Shown here in pieces: positions 1 through 10,559 of a stretch of 64,000 nucleotides of DNA. The stretch's first letter is position 1; every line of letters starts with the position of its first letter. This DNA is from Haliangium sp963772315 (GTDB lineage Bacteria; Myxococcota_A; Polyangia; Haliangiales; Haliangiaceae), in NCBI GenBank assembly GCA_963772315.1, contig CAVYWJ010000004.1:1178001-1242000 (forward strand), in the 5' to 3' direction. The translations under genes and the position numbers were made by a program. Under the pieces are notes generated by a model, which was given only the letters and a program-made list of their open reading frames with translations, did no database searches and was not told the DNA's origin.

Positions 1-3000
1 CTGCGCGGCCGGAGCGACCACGCCGGTCAGCATGAGCAACGTATCAGGCGCCTTCCCGCGATTCTGCTGCGTCAGCCCGCGGGTGAGCGCATCGTCCCAG
101 CCAGCGGGCAGGTCCGCAGGCGTGCCGTCCCAGACGAAGGGCAGGGAGTTCCCTGCAGCGACCACGACGCCGGATTCATCGGTGACAACGAACTGACAGT
201 GCGGCGCCTCGTCGAAGATGCGCGGCCACATCTGCTTCATCACGGCGTCCCCATCGAAGAACGCTGGCCACGCATCGAGGTGCAGTCCATCCATCGCGGC
301 TCGCAGCTCTGGTCGCTGGGCAAGGGTGTACACGTGATAGGTCGCGCCCTGGGCCGAGAAGCTGTGGACTTCGTCGGCGAGCTGGACGAAGGCGATGAGA
401 GCGGGCGCGCCGGCCCGATCCTCGTGCAAGCGAACGGCGCAGCGCGCCACGGCCGCGTGCGCCGCCAGGCACGCCTCGATCTCCTCGAGCTCGACGCGCT
501 GTCCACGAATCTTGACTTGCTTGTCCACGCGTCCGACGAAATGCAGCGAGCCGGCCGCATCGAAGTAGCCGAGATCGCCGGTGCGATAGAGGCGTCCACC
601 AGCCGGACCGAAGGGATCTGGCACGAAGCGCACGGCGGTGCGCTCCGCATCTCCGAGATAGCCACGGGCCAGCCCCGGCGAGGCAACGTAGATCTCTCCG
701 GTGACGCCGGGCGGGACCGGGCGCATCGCGCTGTCGAGGACGTGGAGCATGGCGCCCGCGACCGGCCGGCCGATGGAGACGATCTCGCGCGCCTCCCTGG
801 CCAGATCCACGACGCGTCGCGCGGCATCCACAGTGACCTCGGTCGGCCCGTAGTGATTGGAGAGCGTGCAGCGCGGGAAGGCTCGAACGAAGCGCTCGGC
901 GAGCGCACGCGAGAGGAAGGAGCCACCACAGATCACAAGGCGCAGGCTCTCCATCGTCGCCGGCGCTGCCGCGCGGACGGTCAGCAGCGCCTCGAGCATC
1001 GTCGGGACGCACTGGATCACCGTGACCGCATGTCGATCGATGGTCGCCGCCAGCTGCTCGGGATGACGGACGGCCGCGGCGGGTGGAACGACGAGGCGCG
1101 CGCCGGACGCGAGCGACCAGTACAGGTCGAGCACGGAGGCATCGAAGGTGATCGACGTTGCCAGCAGGACGGCATCGTCGGGACCGAGCTGATAATCGCG
1201 CTGCGTTCGACGCGATCACGTGGACCAGGCCACGGTGTTCGATCTCGATCCCCTTGGGAGCGCCGGTCGAGCCCGACGTGAAGAGGACGTAGGCGAGCTG
1301 GCGCGGATCGACTGTGGTGATCGGGGCCGGCTGGTTGCCTGCAGGCGCATCGAGCGCCGATCGCAGCACCGTTCCGGCGTATCCCGCCGGTGGATCCTCA
1401 TCGGTGATGAGCCACCGCGCGCCAGCTGTCGCCAGCATCTCGGCGCGACGCCTGGGCGGTTGATCGGCGCTCATCGGCACGTAGGCTGCGCCTGCTGCGA
1501 GGATCCCGAGCAACACCGCCGGCAGCTCGGGCGATGGGGCCAGCGAGACACCGACCCGATCTTCCGGGCCGACACCGACTGCGCGCAGATGTCGTGTCCA
1601 GGCCTCGGCAGCCGTCCACAGCTCGGCGTAACTCCAGCGGCCTTCATCCCAGACGAGCGCAGTCGCCTCCGGGACGCGCCGCGCGGTCTCGGCGATCACC
1701 TCGTGGATGCAGCCGTCATCGGCGGCAAACGGCGCCTGCGCGCTGAACTCGCCGGCGATGCGCTCGGCATCACCGGGGGTCAGCACGTTGTAATCGAGCA
1801 GCTGCCGATCCGGATCGGCGATCACCTGGTCGATGAGCCCGATGAACTGGGTGATCCAGCGCTCGATCGTGCTGCGATCGAAGAGATCGGTATTGTGCGT
1901 CCACTGGATCCAGATGTCTTCGCCGAACTGGTTGACCACGAGCGAGAAGTCGAACTTGGCGCGGTCGAACTCGGGCGATGGAACGTGACGGAGGAACGAC
2001 AGCTCGGCGCCGGCGAAGCGGACCTCGTCCATCAGCTTGGTCTTGTTGTTCTGCAGTCCGTACATCACCGAGAAGAGCCGGCTGCGCGACGGATCGAAGC
2101 TCGGCGCCAGCTCCTGGATCGCCAGGATGCTCGGGTAGGCGTGGTGGTCGTAGGCCTCCAGCGCGGTGGTGCGTGCGTGTTCGAGCAGCTCCGAGAAGCT
2201 CATGCCGGCGCGGATGGTGCAGCGCATGGGTAGCGCGGTGGCAAAGCAGCCGATGATGCCTTCGAGCTCCTCGTCGTTGCGGTTCGCGATCGGCGTGCCG
2301 ATGACGAAGTCCTGCTGTCCGGTCAAGCGGTGCATGTGGAGATCCAGCACCGCGAGCAGGAACATGTAGAGCGTGGCCTGCCGCTCGGCCAGGAAGGGGC
2401 CGATCCGGTGAAAGATCGCGGCCGGGACCGTCTCGGCGACGGTCGCGCCGTTGTAGGTCTGGATCGGGGGACGATCGCGATCGGTCGGCAGGTCGAGCAC
2501 CGGCGGCATCGGCGAGAGCTTGCTCAGCCAGTAGCGACGATGGTCTTCGAGCCGGCCGGCCGCGAGGGCGCGCCCGATCCACGCCGAGTAGTCGATGTAG
2601 CGGAAGCGCAGCGGCTCGAGCGGGTCCATGAGACCCGCACGGTAGGCGTTGTAGAGGGTGCTCAGCTCACGTGCGATCAGGATCGTGCAGTGCTCGTCCC
2701 ACAGGATGTGATGGGTCACGAAGACCATCAGGTGGCGACGATCGGGCAGCGCGACCAGTCGCAGCACGAACATCGGGCCGTGGGCGAAGTCGAAGATCGT
2801 CGCGCCGAAGCGCTCGATCAGGCGAAAGAGCTCCGGCTCGACATCGGCCTCGGCGAGGTCCCGGCGATCGATGACGATGTCCTCGACGCGAAGTCGTGTC
2901 GCAGGGAGGAGCCGCTGAACCGGCTCGCCATCCTCGTAGCCGTACACGGTACGTAGCGCTTCGTGGCGCTCGAGCAGGGTCTGCCAGGCCTGCACGAAGA

Positions 3001-6000
3001 CCTCCGGATCGAAGTCCCCGGTGATCACCATGTCGCTGTTCGACACGTTGTAATAAGGATTGTCCGGGGATAGCTCCTGCATGTACAGCTCGGGGAGCTG
3101 ATACGGGCTCAGCGGGTAGGACTGTCGCTCCGGCTCGCGCCCGAGCGGCTCACCGAGCAGCATCAGGGTGTCTGCCGAGGCCAGCGGACCCGCGGTGAGG
3201 TCTGCGACCCGGCGGGCCACGCCCTCGACCGTCGGCGTCTCGAAGAACGCCTGGACAGGCAACTCCACGCCCCGGGCCTTGCGCAGCCGCGCGATCACCC
3301 GGATCGCCACCAGCGAGTGACCGCCGAGCTCGAAGAAGTTTTCGTGGACACCGATCTCGGGCACCTCGAGCAGCTCGGCCCAGATCGCCGCGAGCTCGGC
3401 CTCGAGTGGCGTCCGCGGCGCGACGTGGGTGGTCGCGCGGATTCCCGCGAACTCGGGCGCCGGTAGCGCCTTGCGGTCGAGCTTGCCGCTCGAGGTCTGC
3501 GGCAGGGCGGGGAGCTCGACGAAGGCCGCTGGCACGAGGGCCGCGGGCAGCCTGGCGACGAGGAACGCACGCAGCGTCGCGGCCGAGACATCACCGACGG
3601 TATACGCGCACAGGCGCGGCTCCCCGCCCGGGCCGGGCGACACCGCGACAGCCGCAGCCTTCACGCCCGGGTGAGCGGTCAGGGCGGCTTCGATCTCGCC
3701 GAGCTCGATGCGCACGCCGCGGATCTTGACCTGGAAGTCGAGTCGCCCGAGGTACTCGATCGCGCCGTCTGCGAGCGCGCGCGCGAGGTCCCCGGTGCGG
3801 TACATGCGTCCGCCAGCGTCGAACGGGTCGGGGATGAATCGCTCGGCCGTCCAATCCGGTCGTCCGAAATAGCCGCGTCCGAGCCCGACGCCGGCGATGC
3901 AGAGCTCTCCGGGGACGCCGACTGGTTGCTGCTGGAAGTGACGATCGACGACGTGGAGCCGGATGTTGGCGATCGGCAGGCCGATCGGCACGGTCGTGCG
4001 CTCCGGCTCGACCGAGCAGGTCCAGTGAGACACGTCGATCGCCGCTTCGGTGGGACCGTAGAGGTTGTAGAGCGCGGCCGGGAGCCGCGAGAGCGCGCGG
4101 GCCTGGAGGCTCCGGCGTCAACGCCTCACCGCTGCAGATGACGCGCTTCAGGCTGGTGCATCTGGCGATGTCCGGGGCGTCCAAAAACGCCTGCAGCATC
4201 GACGGCACGAAGTGCAACGTGGTGATCCCGCGACGGTCGATTACATCGACGAGGTACGCAGGATCCTGGCGCACGCCGGGGCGGGCCACGACCAGGCGTG
4301 CGCCGACGAGCAGCGGCCAGAAGAACTCCCAGACGGAGACATCGAAGCTGTACGGCGTCTTCTGCAGGACGCGGTCGTCCGGGCCGAGCTCGTAGGCCGC
4401 CTGCATCCACTGCAGCCGGTTGTCGATGCCTGCGTGCGTGTTCATGGCGCCCTTCGGGCGTCCGGTGGAGCCCGACGTGAAGATCACGTAGGCGAGGTTG
4501 TCCAGCGCGGCGCCATCCGCGAGCGGCTCGACGGATTCCCGGGCGACCGTGGCCCAGTCCGCGTCGAGACGGATGATCACCGGGGCGATGACGCGGCCGG
4601 TGTGGCGCGCCTGGGTGAGCACGACCTCGACGCCCGCGTCCTCGGCCATCATCCGCAAGCGGTCCGGAGGCAGCTCCGGGTCGAGCGGCACGTAGGCCGC
4701 GCCGGCCTTGAGCACGCCGAGCAGCGCGACCACCAGCTCGAGCGAGCGCTCGGCGCAGACACCGACGAGCGCCTCGGGTCCGACGCCCTGACGCCGCAGG
4801 TGGTGGGCGAGCTGGTTCGTGCGCGCCTCGAGCTCGCGATAGCTCAGCGCCTGGTCCTCGAATTCGACCGCGATCGCCTCGGGCGTGCGCCGGGCCTGCG
4901 CTGAGATCCGGTGGTGGATGCAGGTCACCGGTCCGAAATCACGATCGGTCGCGTTGACGGTGGCGAGCGCCTGTCGCTCCTCGTCACCCCGGAGGTCGAT
5001 GCGCGACAGCGGACGCGCGGGGTTCTCCACCGCCGCGGCGAGCAGCCGCGTCAGGTGGTCCACCAGGCGCGTCGCGGTCTCCGGCGCGAAGAGGTCCGTG
5101 CGGTACTCGAGCTGGCTGGCCAGCCCGGCGGGGGTGCGGGTCAGCGCCAGCGAGAGATCGAACTTGGCGGCGCCGGTGTGGGCGTCGAGCGGCGTCAGCG
5201 TGAGCGCGGGCAGCGCGAGCGCGGCGGTCGGCTCGTTGTGCAGCTCGAGCATCACCTGGAAGATCGGCGTGCGACCGAGGTCGCGGGTCGGTTGCAGATC
5301 GGCGACGATCTGCTCGAAGGGCGTATCCTGGTGCGCGTAGGCGTCGAGCGCGAGCGTCCGCGTACGCTCGACCAGGGTCCGGAAGTCCGGATCGCCGTCG
5401 AGGTCGCAGCGAAGCGCGAGGGTGTTGACGAACAGCCCGACGATACCCTCGAGCTCGGTCCGGGACCGCCCGGCGATCGGCGTCCCGATCACCAGGTCGG
5501 TCTGCCCGGCGTAGCGCGCGAGCAGCGCGGAGAAGCCCGCGAGCAAAACCATGAAGAGCGTCGCCCCCTCGCCGCGGGCAAACTCTTCGAGCTTCTCCGC
5601 GAGGTCACGCGGCAAGAGGAACGCCACCCGATTCCCGACCGCGTTCGCCGCGGCCTTGCGCGTACGATCGACCGGTAACGCCAGCCCGTCGGGCAGCTCC
5701 TGACAGCTTCTCACGCCAGTAGGCCAGCGACGGCGCGGAGACGCCGTCGCGCCGCTGCCAGGCCGCGAAGTCGGCGTACTGGATGGCGAGCGGCGTGAGC
5801 GCCGCCGTCTCTCCCTGCGCGTATGCCGCGTAGAGGCGCGTGAAGTCGCGCACGATGACCCCGAGCGACCAGCCATCGGCGACGATGTGGTGGAGGGTCA
5901 GGAGGAGGAGATGGTCGTCATCACCGTAGCGGACGAGGCGCGCCCGGACCGGCGGGCCTGCGCCGAGCTCGAAGGGAACCCGGGCTTCGGTGGTGGCGCG

Positions 6001-6855
6001 CTCGAGCTGGGCCGGGAGGCGCTCCCCGGTCACCCGGGCGTCCTCGATCTCCAGCGCCAGCGACCACGTCGCGAGGATCTGCCGGGTGGTGTCCCCGTCG
6101 CGCTCCACATAGATGGTGCGCAGGGCCTCGTGGCGCGCGACCAGCGCGCTCAGGGCTCGCTTCAGCGCGTCGAGGTCGAGCTCGCCCTGCATGCGGACCG
6201 CGCAGGGGATGTTGTAGGCCGCCTGTCCGGGCGAGAGGCGATCGAGGAACCACATCCGCTGCTCGGCGAAGCTGAGCGGGAGCTCGGCGTCGCGCGGAAC
6301 CGGCGTGATCGACGGGAGCGCGCCCTCGGGGCGCAGGGCAGCGTCGATGCGTGCGGCGAGTCGGCCGACCGTGGGGGCCTCGAAGAGCGCGCGCACGGGC
6401 AACTCGAGCCCGAAGACTCCTCGCACCCGTGCGAGGACCCGCATCGCCATCAGGGAGTGGCCGCCGAGGGCGAAGAAGTCGGCGTCGCTGGGGATGTCCC
6501 GGCGCTCGAGCAAGCCCGACCAGATCGCGGCGACCAGCTCCTCGGTCGCGCTGCGCGGCCCCGTGACGTTCGACAGCGCGCGTGAGGGACGCGGCAAGGC
6601 GCGGCGATCGATCTTCCCGGTCGCCGTGGTCGGCAAGGCCTCGAGCATGACGATGTCACCCGGCAGCATCGACCCGGGGAGATGCTCGGCGAGATACGCG
6701 CGCACATCCGCGGGATCGAGCGGCTCCCCTTTGCGGGGGACGACGTAGGCCACGAGGCGAGTCTCGCTCGAGCCGCTGCGACGGTTGAGCCGGGCCAGAA
6801 GCGCGGCGCGGCTTTCGGCTGAGAGGCGGAGGAGGCGGGCTTCGATTCCGTCCAT
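1..6855 (-). CDS. Nonribosomal peptide synthetase, two modules, 3' end outside the window, three frameshifts
   Basis: Multimodular NRPS read leftwards. Order seen: N-terminal linker (6855-6780); an orphan adenylation C-terminal subdomain ending in TGKIDRRALPRP (about 6760-6590); carrier domain with LGGHS (about 6560-6400); condensation domain with HHIVADGWS (about 6290-5020); full adenylation domain with FTSGSTGRPKGA (about 4930-3460); carrier domain (LGGHS near 3320); second condensation domain whose active site reads HHILWDE (about 3125-1790); second adenylation domain from FTSGSTGAPKG to GRVDKQVKIRGQRVELEE (about 1710-480). After that the usual A9-A10 region is absent, and a GNAT-like sequence (WPAFFDGDAVMKQMWPRIFD, then LPFVWDGTPADLPAGWDD) runs off the edge. 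Frame breaks lie near 1195, 4108 and 5700; homology continues across each. The first complete A domain has serine-type pocket signatures (FDVSVWEFFW, TTLHFVPSML, IDVS), an inference by analogy with EntF-like domains. The start ATG lies 12 bases after the upstream stop. Product unknown. Confidence 0.9.
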
Positions 6856-6867
6856 GGAGACACGACC

Positions 6868-7464
6868 TTATGCCGCGAGAGCGCCGTAATACCGGCGGAA
6901 GAACGCCTGCTCGGCGGCGGTGAGCGAGGGATTGAGGAAATCGAACAGAAGGATCATCCGCGCCTTTTCACTGCGATTGAACGCGTAGTGTTCGCGGGAG
7001 CTATCGAAGAACAGACATCGCCCCTCCGACCACGTGCGCGTCTCACCGGCGACGTGAATGCCGCAGTCGTCGGGGATCTTCAGACCGAGGTGACACGTGA
7101 TGAAGATGTTGCCCGGATCGCGGTGACGCTCGATGAAACCACCGGGGTCGAGGCACGCGAGCGCGACCACGCTGGCCACCACATGGGTGCCCCACCAGGC
7201 CAGCGCGGCCGGGGTGAGACGGAACTGCACCAGGCCGGAGAGCGTCTCGAGGCCGATGCGATCGAGGTTATCGACCTGGGCGAACCACATGTAGCGAAGC
7301 GCCAGGAGCGCCGCCCCTGCGGCCAGGAGCGCCAGCCACGACGTGCCGTGGCCCTGTGCCAGGGACACCGCGTCGAGACCAAAGAGGATGGCCGTCGCGA
7401 CGAGCTGCCACGAGGTCAGCAAGACATACGAGAAGAGGCCTCGGAGGCCGTGAGGTTCACGCAC
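6868..7464 (-). CDS. Asp/Asn beta-hydroxylase-like protein with N-terminal membrane segments
   Basis: The C-terminal half matches the aspartyl/asparaginyl beta-hydroxylase family (PF05118; Fe(II)/2-oxoglutarate oxygenase): HRDPGNIFITCHLGL, then WSEGRCLFFDSSREHYAFN and ARMILLFDFLNP, giving the two metal-binding histidines (in HRD and EHYAFN). In NRPS operons such enzymes hydroxylate Asp, Asn or other side chains on the carrier protein; that role here is inferred. The N-terminal 110 residues are hydrophobic (three or four likely membrane segments) and not typical of a soluble tailoring hydroxylase, so this may be a fusion or a deletion product. I chose GTG at 7464 because it has an AGGGAG site about 12 bases upstream and falls after the stop of the preceding gene; an in-frame TTG at 7509 would overlap that gene by 29 bases. 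Confidence 0.75.
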   Translation of the reverse strand: MREPHGLRGLFSYVLLTSWQLVATAILFGLDAVSLAQGHGTSWLALLAAGAALLALRYMWFAQVDNLDRIGLETLSGLVQFRLTPAALAWWGTHVVASVVALACLDPGGFIERHRDPGNIFITCHLGLKIPDDCGIHVAGETRTWSEGRCLFFDSSREHYAFNRSEKARMILLFDFLNPSLTAAEQAFFRRYYGALAA

Positions 7465-7480
7465 GGAGAAAGGCTCCCTG

Positions 7481-8336
7481 CTAGCTGGGATTGCGGGCCC
7501 GGAGGCCAAACATCAGTGGAAGGTTGAGCATGTCTGGAGGGAGCTCGGCGCGCCCACCCAGGGTGACCTGCATGCCGCGGTACAAGGCGTGGCCGTTGCT
7601 GTGCGGGTACTCGTCGAAGCGCTCGAGCACGAGGCCCGCGTCGATCACCGCTTGCAGCAGCTCGCCGACGGTCCAGCCGAACTCGTGACTGGGATGGGGA
7701 TTGACGAACGCCTCGGCCTCGCCGCCGGGGGCGCCGGTGAACAGGGCGAGGTTGTCCGCGACGTAGTCACCGATACCGTGCTCCTCGCTGAACGGCTCGC
7801 CGCCGGTGAAGTACGGCCGATCGCGGACCATGTCGTTGTTGAAGATCAGCGCGAAGGGGTGAAAATCGACGAGTACGAGGCGCCCGCCCGGGGCCAGGAC
7901 GGCGGCGATGCCGCGGGCCCACCTGGGCAGATCGGTCAGCCACATGAGCGCGCCATAGGAGCTGAAGCACACGTCGAACTTCTCGCCCGTGGCCTCGGCG
8001 TCCGAGAACCAATCGTAGATGTCCGCGCGGACGAACGTCGCCGAGGCCTCGAGCTTCGCACCGAGCTCGGTCGCGGCGGCGACGGCGGTGTCGCTGATGT
8101 CGACCCCGGTCACCCGCGCGCCGCGGCGCGCCAGGCTGATCGTGTCCTGCCCTGCATTGCACTGGAGATGGGCGACCCGGCGACCCGTGAGGTCGCCGAG
8201 GAGCGCGAGCCTCCTCGGGATACAGCGTGCAGCCGCCGGCGCGAAAGAAGGCAGCCTCGTCACCGCGATGCCGCTGATGCGCGGCGGTGGCCGCGTTCCA
8301 GGCCCGGCGGTTCTCTTCATGGATGCGAGCGGTCAC
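7481..8336 (-). CDS. Class I SAM-dependent methyltransferase (frameshifted near 8213)
   Basis: A Rossmann-fold methyltransferase. The SAM-binding core is seen as VAHLQCNAGQDTISLARRGA and VTGVDISDTAVAAA, followed by a GGRLVLVDFHP strand. The N-terminus (IHEENRRAWNAATAAH, then FFRAGG) is typical of a family of about 270 residues and lies in another frame; one extra G near 8213 (gaggaggct for gaggagct) separates the two parts. GTG at 8336 follows an AGGAGA site. The same frame continues upstream without a stop into the JmjC-like fragment, so a fused product cannot be excluded. It presumably methylates the peptide or a precursor; the substrate is not deducible. It is co-directional with, and packed between, transporter and NRPS genes. 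Confidence 0.8.
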
Positions 8337-8564
8337 CGCGAGACATCTCCTGCTCCGGGTCCTGACTTGGGCTCTTCCTGCGACTTCGAAGGTCCAGCTG
8401 CAAGCCCTCCACCCGGCGGCTGCCTGGGTGATGATCACGGGACGCCCCTGGGTCCGGTAATCGCGATACAGCACCTCGGACTCGGACGGGGCAATGCGAG
8501 GGATTGGCTGGGTCGTGATCCGTGATTTGTTCAGTTCTGGCATGGCGTGCTCGTGCTCGATCAT
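8337..8564 (-). pseudogene. N-terminal fragment of a cupin/JmjC-like hydroxylase
   Basis: The ATG at 8564 overlaps the permease stop as ATGA, so this is a translationally coupled gene start. The first 50 or so residues (PIPRIAPSESEVLYRDYRTQ then GRPVIITQAAAGW) look like the N-terminus of cupin_8/JmjC-like Fe(II)/2-oxoglutarate hydroxylases, where a conserved GRPVVIT stretch precedes the barrel. The catalytic HxD...H barrel is missing: the frame passes straight into the methyltransferase N-terminus. It is best explained as the stump left by an internal deletion of about 200-250 codons, real or an assembly artefact. The family assignment rests on a short motif and is moderate. Confidence 0.5.
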
Positions 8565-9625
8565 TGCCAGCGAAAGAGGGCGATCGCCGCCGCGCCCGCG
8601 AGGACGGCCCAGACCGCGAGGATCCCGAGGGAGCCGGCGATATCGACCAGCTGGGCGCCTTCGAGCATGATCCTGCGCAGCGCTTCGATGGCCGCGGTCA
8701 ACGGAAACACCGAGACGATCTGCTGGACGTGGTCGGGAAACCGCGTCGTCGAGAAGAAGACGCCCGAGCCGAGGAACATGGGAAACATGACCAGGCTGAT
8801 CATGTTGGTCGCCGCGTACCCATTCGCTGCCCGCGCGCCGAGCAGCAGACCGAGCATCGAGAACGTCAGGGTCACCAGGCAGCAGGTCGCGAGCAGCAGC
8901 AGCAGCGAGCCCTCGACGCCGACGTCGAACGCGAGATAGGCGCAGACCAGGTAGAAGGGAGCGTCGAAGAAGGTGATCGCTCCGCGCACGATGACCGGCG
9001 CGACCAAGAAGTCGAGACGCCGGAGCGGCGTGGCCGCGAAGCGCTTGATCAGCTTGCGCATCCGCATCTCGACGATGACCTGACCGACCGCGAGCATGGC
9101 GCTGCTCATCAGGCTCGCGCCGAGCAGGCCTGGCACCAGGAAATCGATGAATCGCATGCCCGTAGCGGCTTGCGTCCGGTCGCGGACGATGGTCGGGTCC
9201 TGGCGCCCCTCGGCCCGCTGCAGCGCATCGTCGACGAGCGCGCGCGCGAGGCGGGACTCGGGCACGTCCGGGTCGTAGTGATACACGCGCGGCTCGCCGG
9301 GCTTGCCGGGCTCGATCAGCACCAGCGCCCTGCCGGCGCGCAGCTCGGCCCGGGCCTCTTCCAGGGAGCGGTACTCGACCTCGACGCCGTCCTGCGTGCT
9401 CAGGTGCTCGACGATGGCCGCCGCCGCAGCATCTCCGGGAGCCGCGGCAACGACCACGGGCAGGGGCTCGACGCGCTCCTGCCCGAAGGCCGCGGCCAGG
9501 CAGATCGCGAGCACGATGGGCGTGGCCATGCGCATCGCGACGACGTCCGGATAGCGGTAGAAGTCGCGCAGGTGGGCGAGGAGCAGCTGCCGGAGCGGCG
9601 ATGGGCGGTGGGTGCGATCAGTCAC
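8561..9625 (-). CDS. ABC-2 type transporter permease
   Basis: Membrane subunit of an ABC-2 exporter of about 354 residues. One membrane span near the N-terminus (VVAMRMATPIVLAICLAAAF) is followed by an extracytoplasmic domain of about 130 residues, then five hydrophobic spans including FLVPGLLGASLMSSAMLAVG and a last span before a short basic tail. This 1+5 topology is typical of the YhgE/YhfP-like and drug-export ABC-2 permeases. I place the start at GTG 9625, which overlaps the stop of the ATPase gene by 8 bases, implying translational coupling. With the ATPase it probably exports the peptide made by the NRPS or confers self-resistance; that is inferred from operon context only. Confidence 0.85.
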   Translation of the reverse strand: MTDRTHRPSPLRQLLLAHLRDFYRYPDVVAMRMATPIVLAICLAAAFGQERVEPLPVVVAAAPGDAAAAAIVEHLSTQDGVEVEYRSLEEARAELRAGRALVLIEPGKPGEPRVYHYDPDVPESRLARALVDDALQRAEGRQDPTIVRDRTQAATGMRFIDFLVPGLLGASLMSSAMLAVGQVIVEMRMRKLIKRFAATPLRRLDFLVAPVIVRGAITFFDAPFYLVCAYLAFDVGVEGSLLLLLATCCLVTLTFSMLGLLLGARAANGYAATNMISLVMFPMFLGSGVFFSTTRFPDHVQQIVSVFPLTAAIEALRRIMLEGAQLVDIAGSLGILAVWAVLAGAAAIALFRWQ

Positions 9626-10559
9626 GAAGGGCCCGCCCTGTATGGTGGAGAAACACGTCTTCGAGGGAGACGTGGCGGGTCGTGATACGGGTGAGGGACG
9701 AACCCTCGCGACCGACGTATTCGACCAGCGCCGGCACTGCGACGTGGAGGTGTTCGACGCTGAGCAAGATCTGCTGGTCGTTGCCCCAGCGCGCGTCACG
9801 GACCGACGGCAGCCTGGTGAGCGCGGTGAGATCGGAGGGGGCGGGCGCCATGGAGAATTCGATACGACCGCCGCCGACCTCGGCGATCAGCTCGGCGCTG
9901 GTGCCACAGGCGATCACGCGCCCGCGATCGATGATCGCGACCCGATCGCAGAGCTGCTCGGCCTCCTCCATGTAATGCGTGGTGAGCACGACCGTGCGCC
10001 CGCGCTCCTTGTAGCGCTCGACCAGCGACCACATCTGACGCCGCGATTGCGGGTCGAGACCATTGGTCGGCTCGTCGAGGAAGAGCAGATCGGGGTCACC
10101 GGAGAGGGCGCACGCGAACGCGAGCCGCTGCTTCTGTCCGCCCGAGAGGTTCTCGTACCGGACGTTGCGGTGCTCGGTGAGCTCGCTGCCCGCGAGCAGG
10201 GTCGCGACGTCCGGGCCGTCCTTGTAGAACGATACGAACATGGTCAGCGCCTCGACCACGGTCATCCTCGGCAGCATGTGCGTCTCTTGCAGGGCGACAC
10301 CGATGCGGGCCCGGAGCGCGGTGGTGTCCGCGCCCCAGCGTCGCGCGAGCACCTCGACGGTGCCCGATGTCGGCGCACGCAGCCCCTCGAGGATCTCCAC
10401 CGTGGTCGTCTTCCCGGCGCCGTTGGGGCCGAGCAGGCCAAAACACTCGCCCCGCCAGACCTCGAGATCGAGGCCGTCCACGGCTGCCCGCTCGGGCGTA
10501 TACCGCATGACGAGATCCGTACAGCGTAATGCCGGCTCTCTGGGAACCGTCTTTGACAT
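9618..10559 (-). CDS. ABC transporter ATP-binding protein (ABC-2/drug exporter type)
   Basis: Nucleotide-binding subunit, about 313 residues. It shows Walker A LLGPNGAGKTTTVEILEGL, signature LSGGQKQRLAFACAL, Walker B LLFLDEPTNGLDP and the switch histidine in VVLTTHYMEEAEQLCD. The C-terminal extension, with HVSLEDVFLHHTGR, is typical of DrrA/CcmA-like exporters of antibiotics and lipids. ATG 10559 begins MSKTVPREPALRC and is preferred over an upstream in-frame ATG at 10607, because homology begins about eight residues after it. It is the first gene of the leftward operon; the promoter should lie in the 1.5-kb gap to its right, although I could not identify convincing -35/-10 boxes. Confidence 0.92.
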   Translation of the reverse strand: MSKTVPREPALRCTDLVMRYTPERAAVDGLDLEVWRGECFGLLGPNGAGKTTTVEILEGLRAPTSGTVEVLARRWGADTTALRARIGVALQETHMLPRMTVVEALTMFVSFYKDGPDVATLLAGSELTEHRNVRYENLSGGQKQRLAFACALSGDPDLLFLDEPTNGLDPQSRRQMWSLVERYKERGRTVVLTTHYMEEAEQLCDRVAIIDRGRVIACGTSAELIAEVGGGRIEFSMAPAPSDLTALTRLPSVRDARWGNDQQILLSVEHLHVAVPALVEYVGREGSSLTRITTRHVSLEDVFLHHTGRALRD

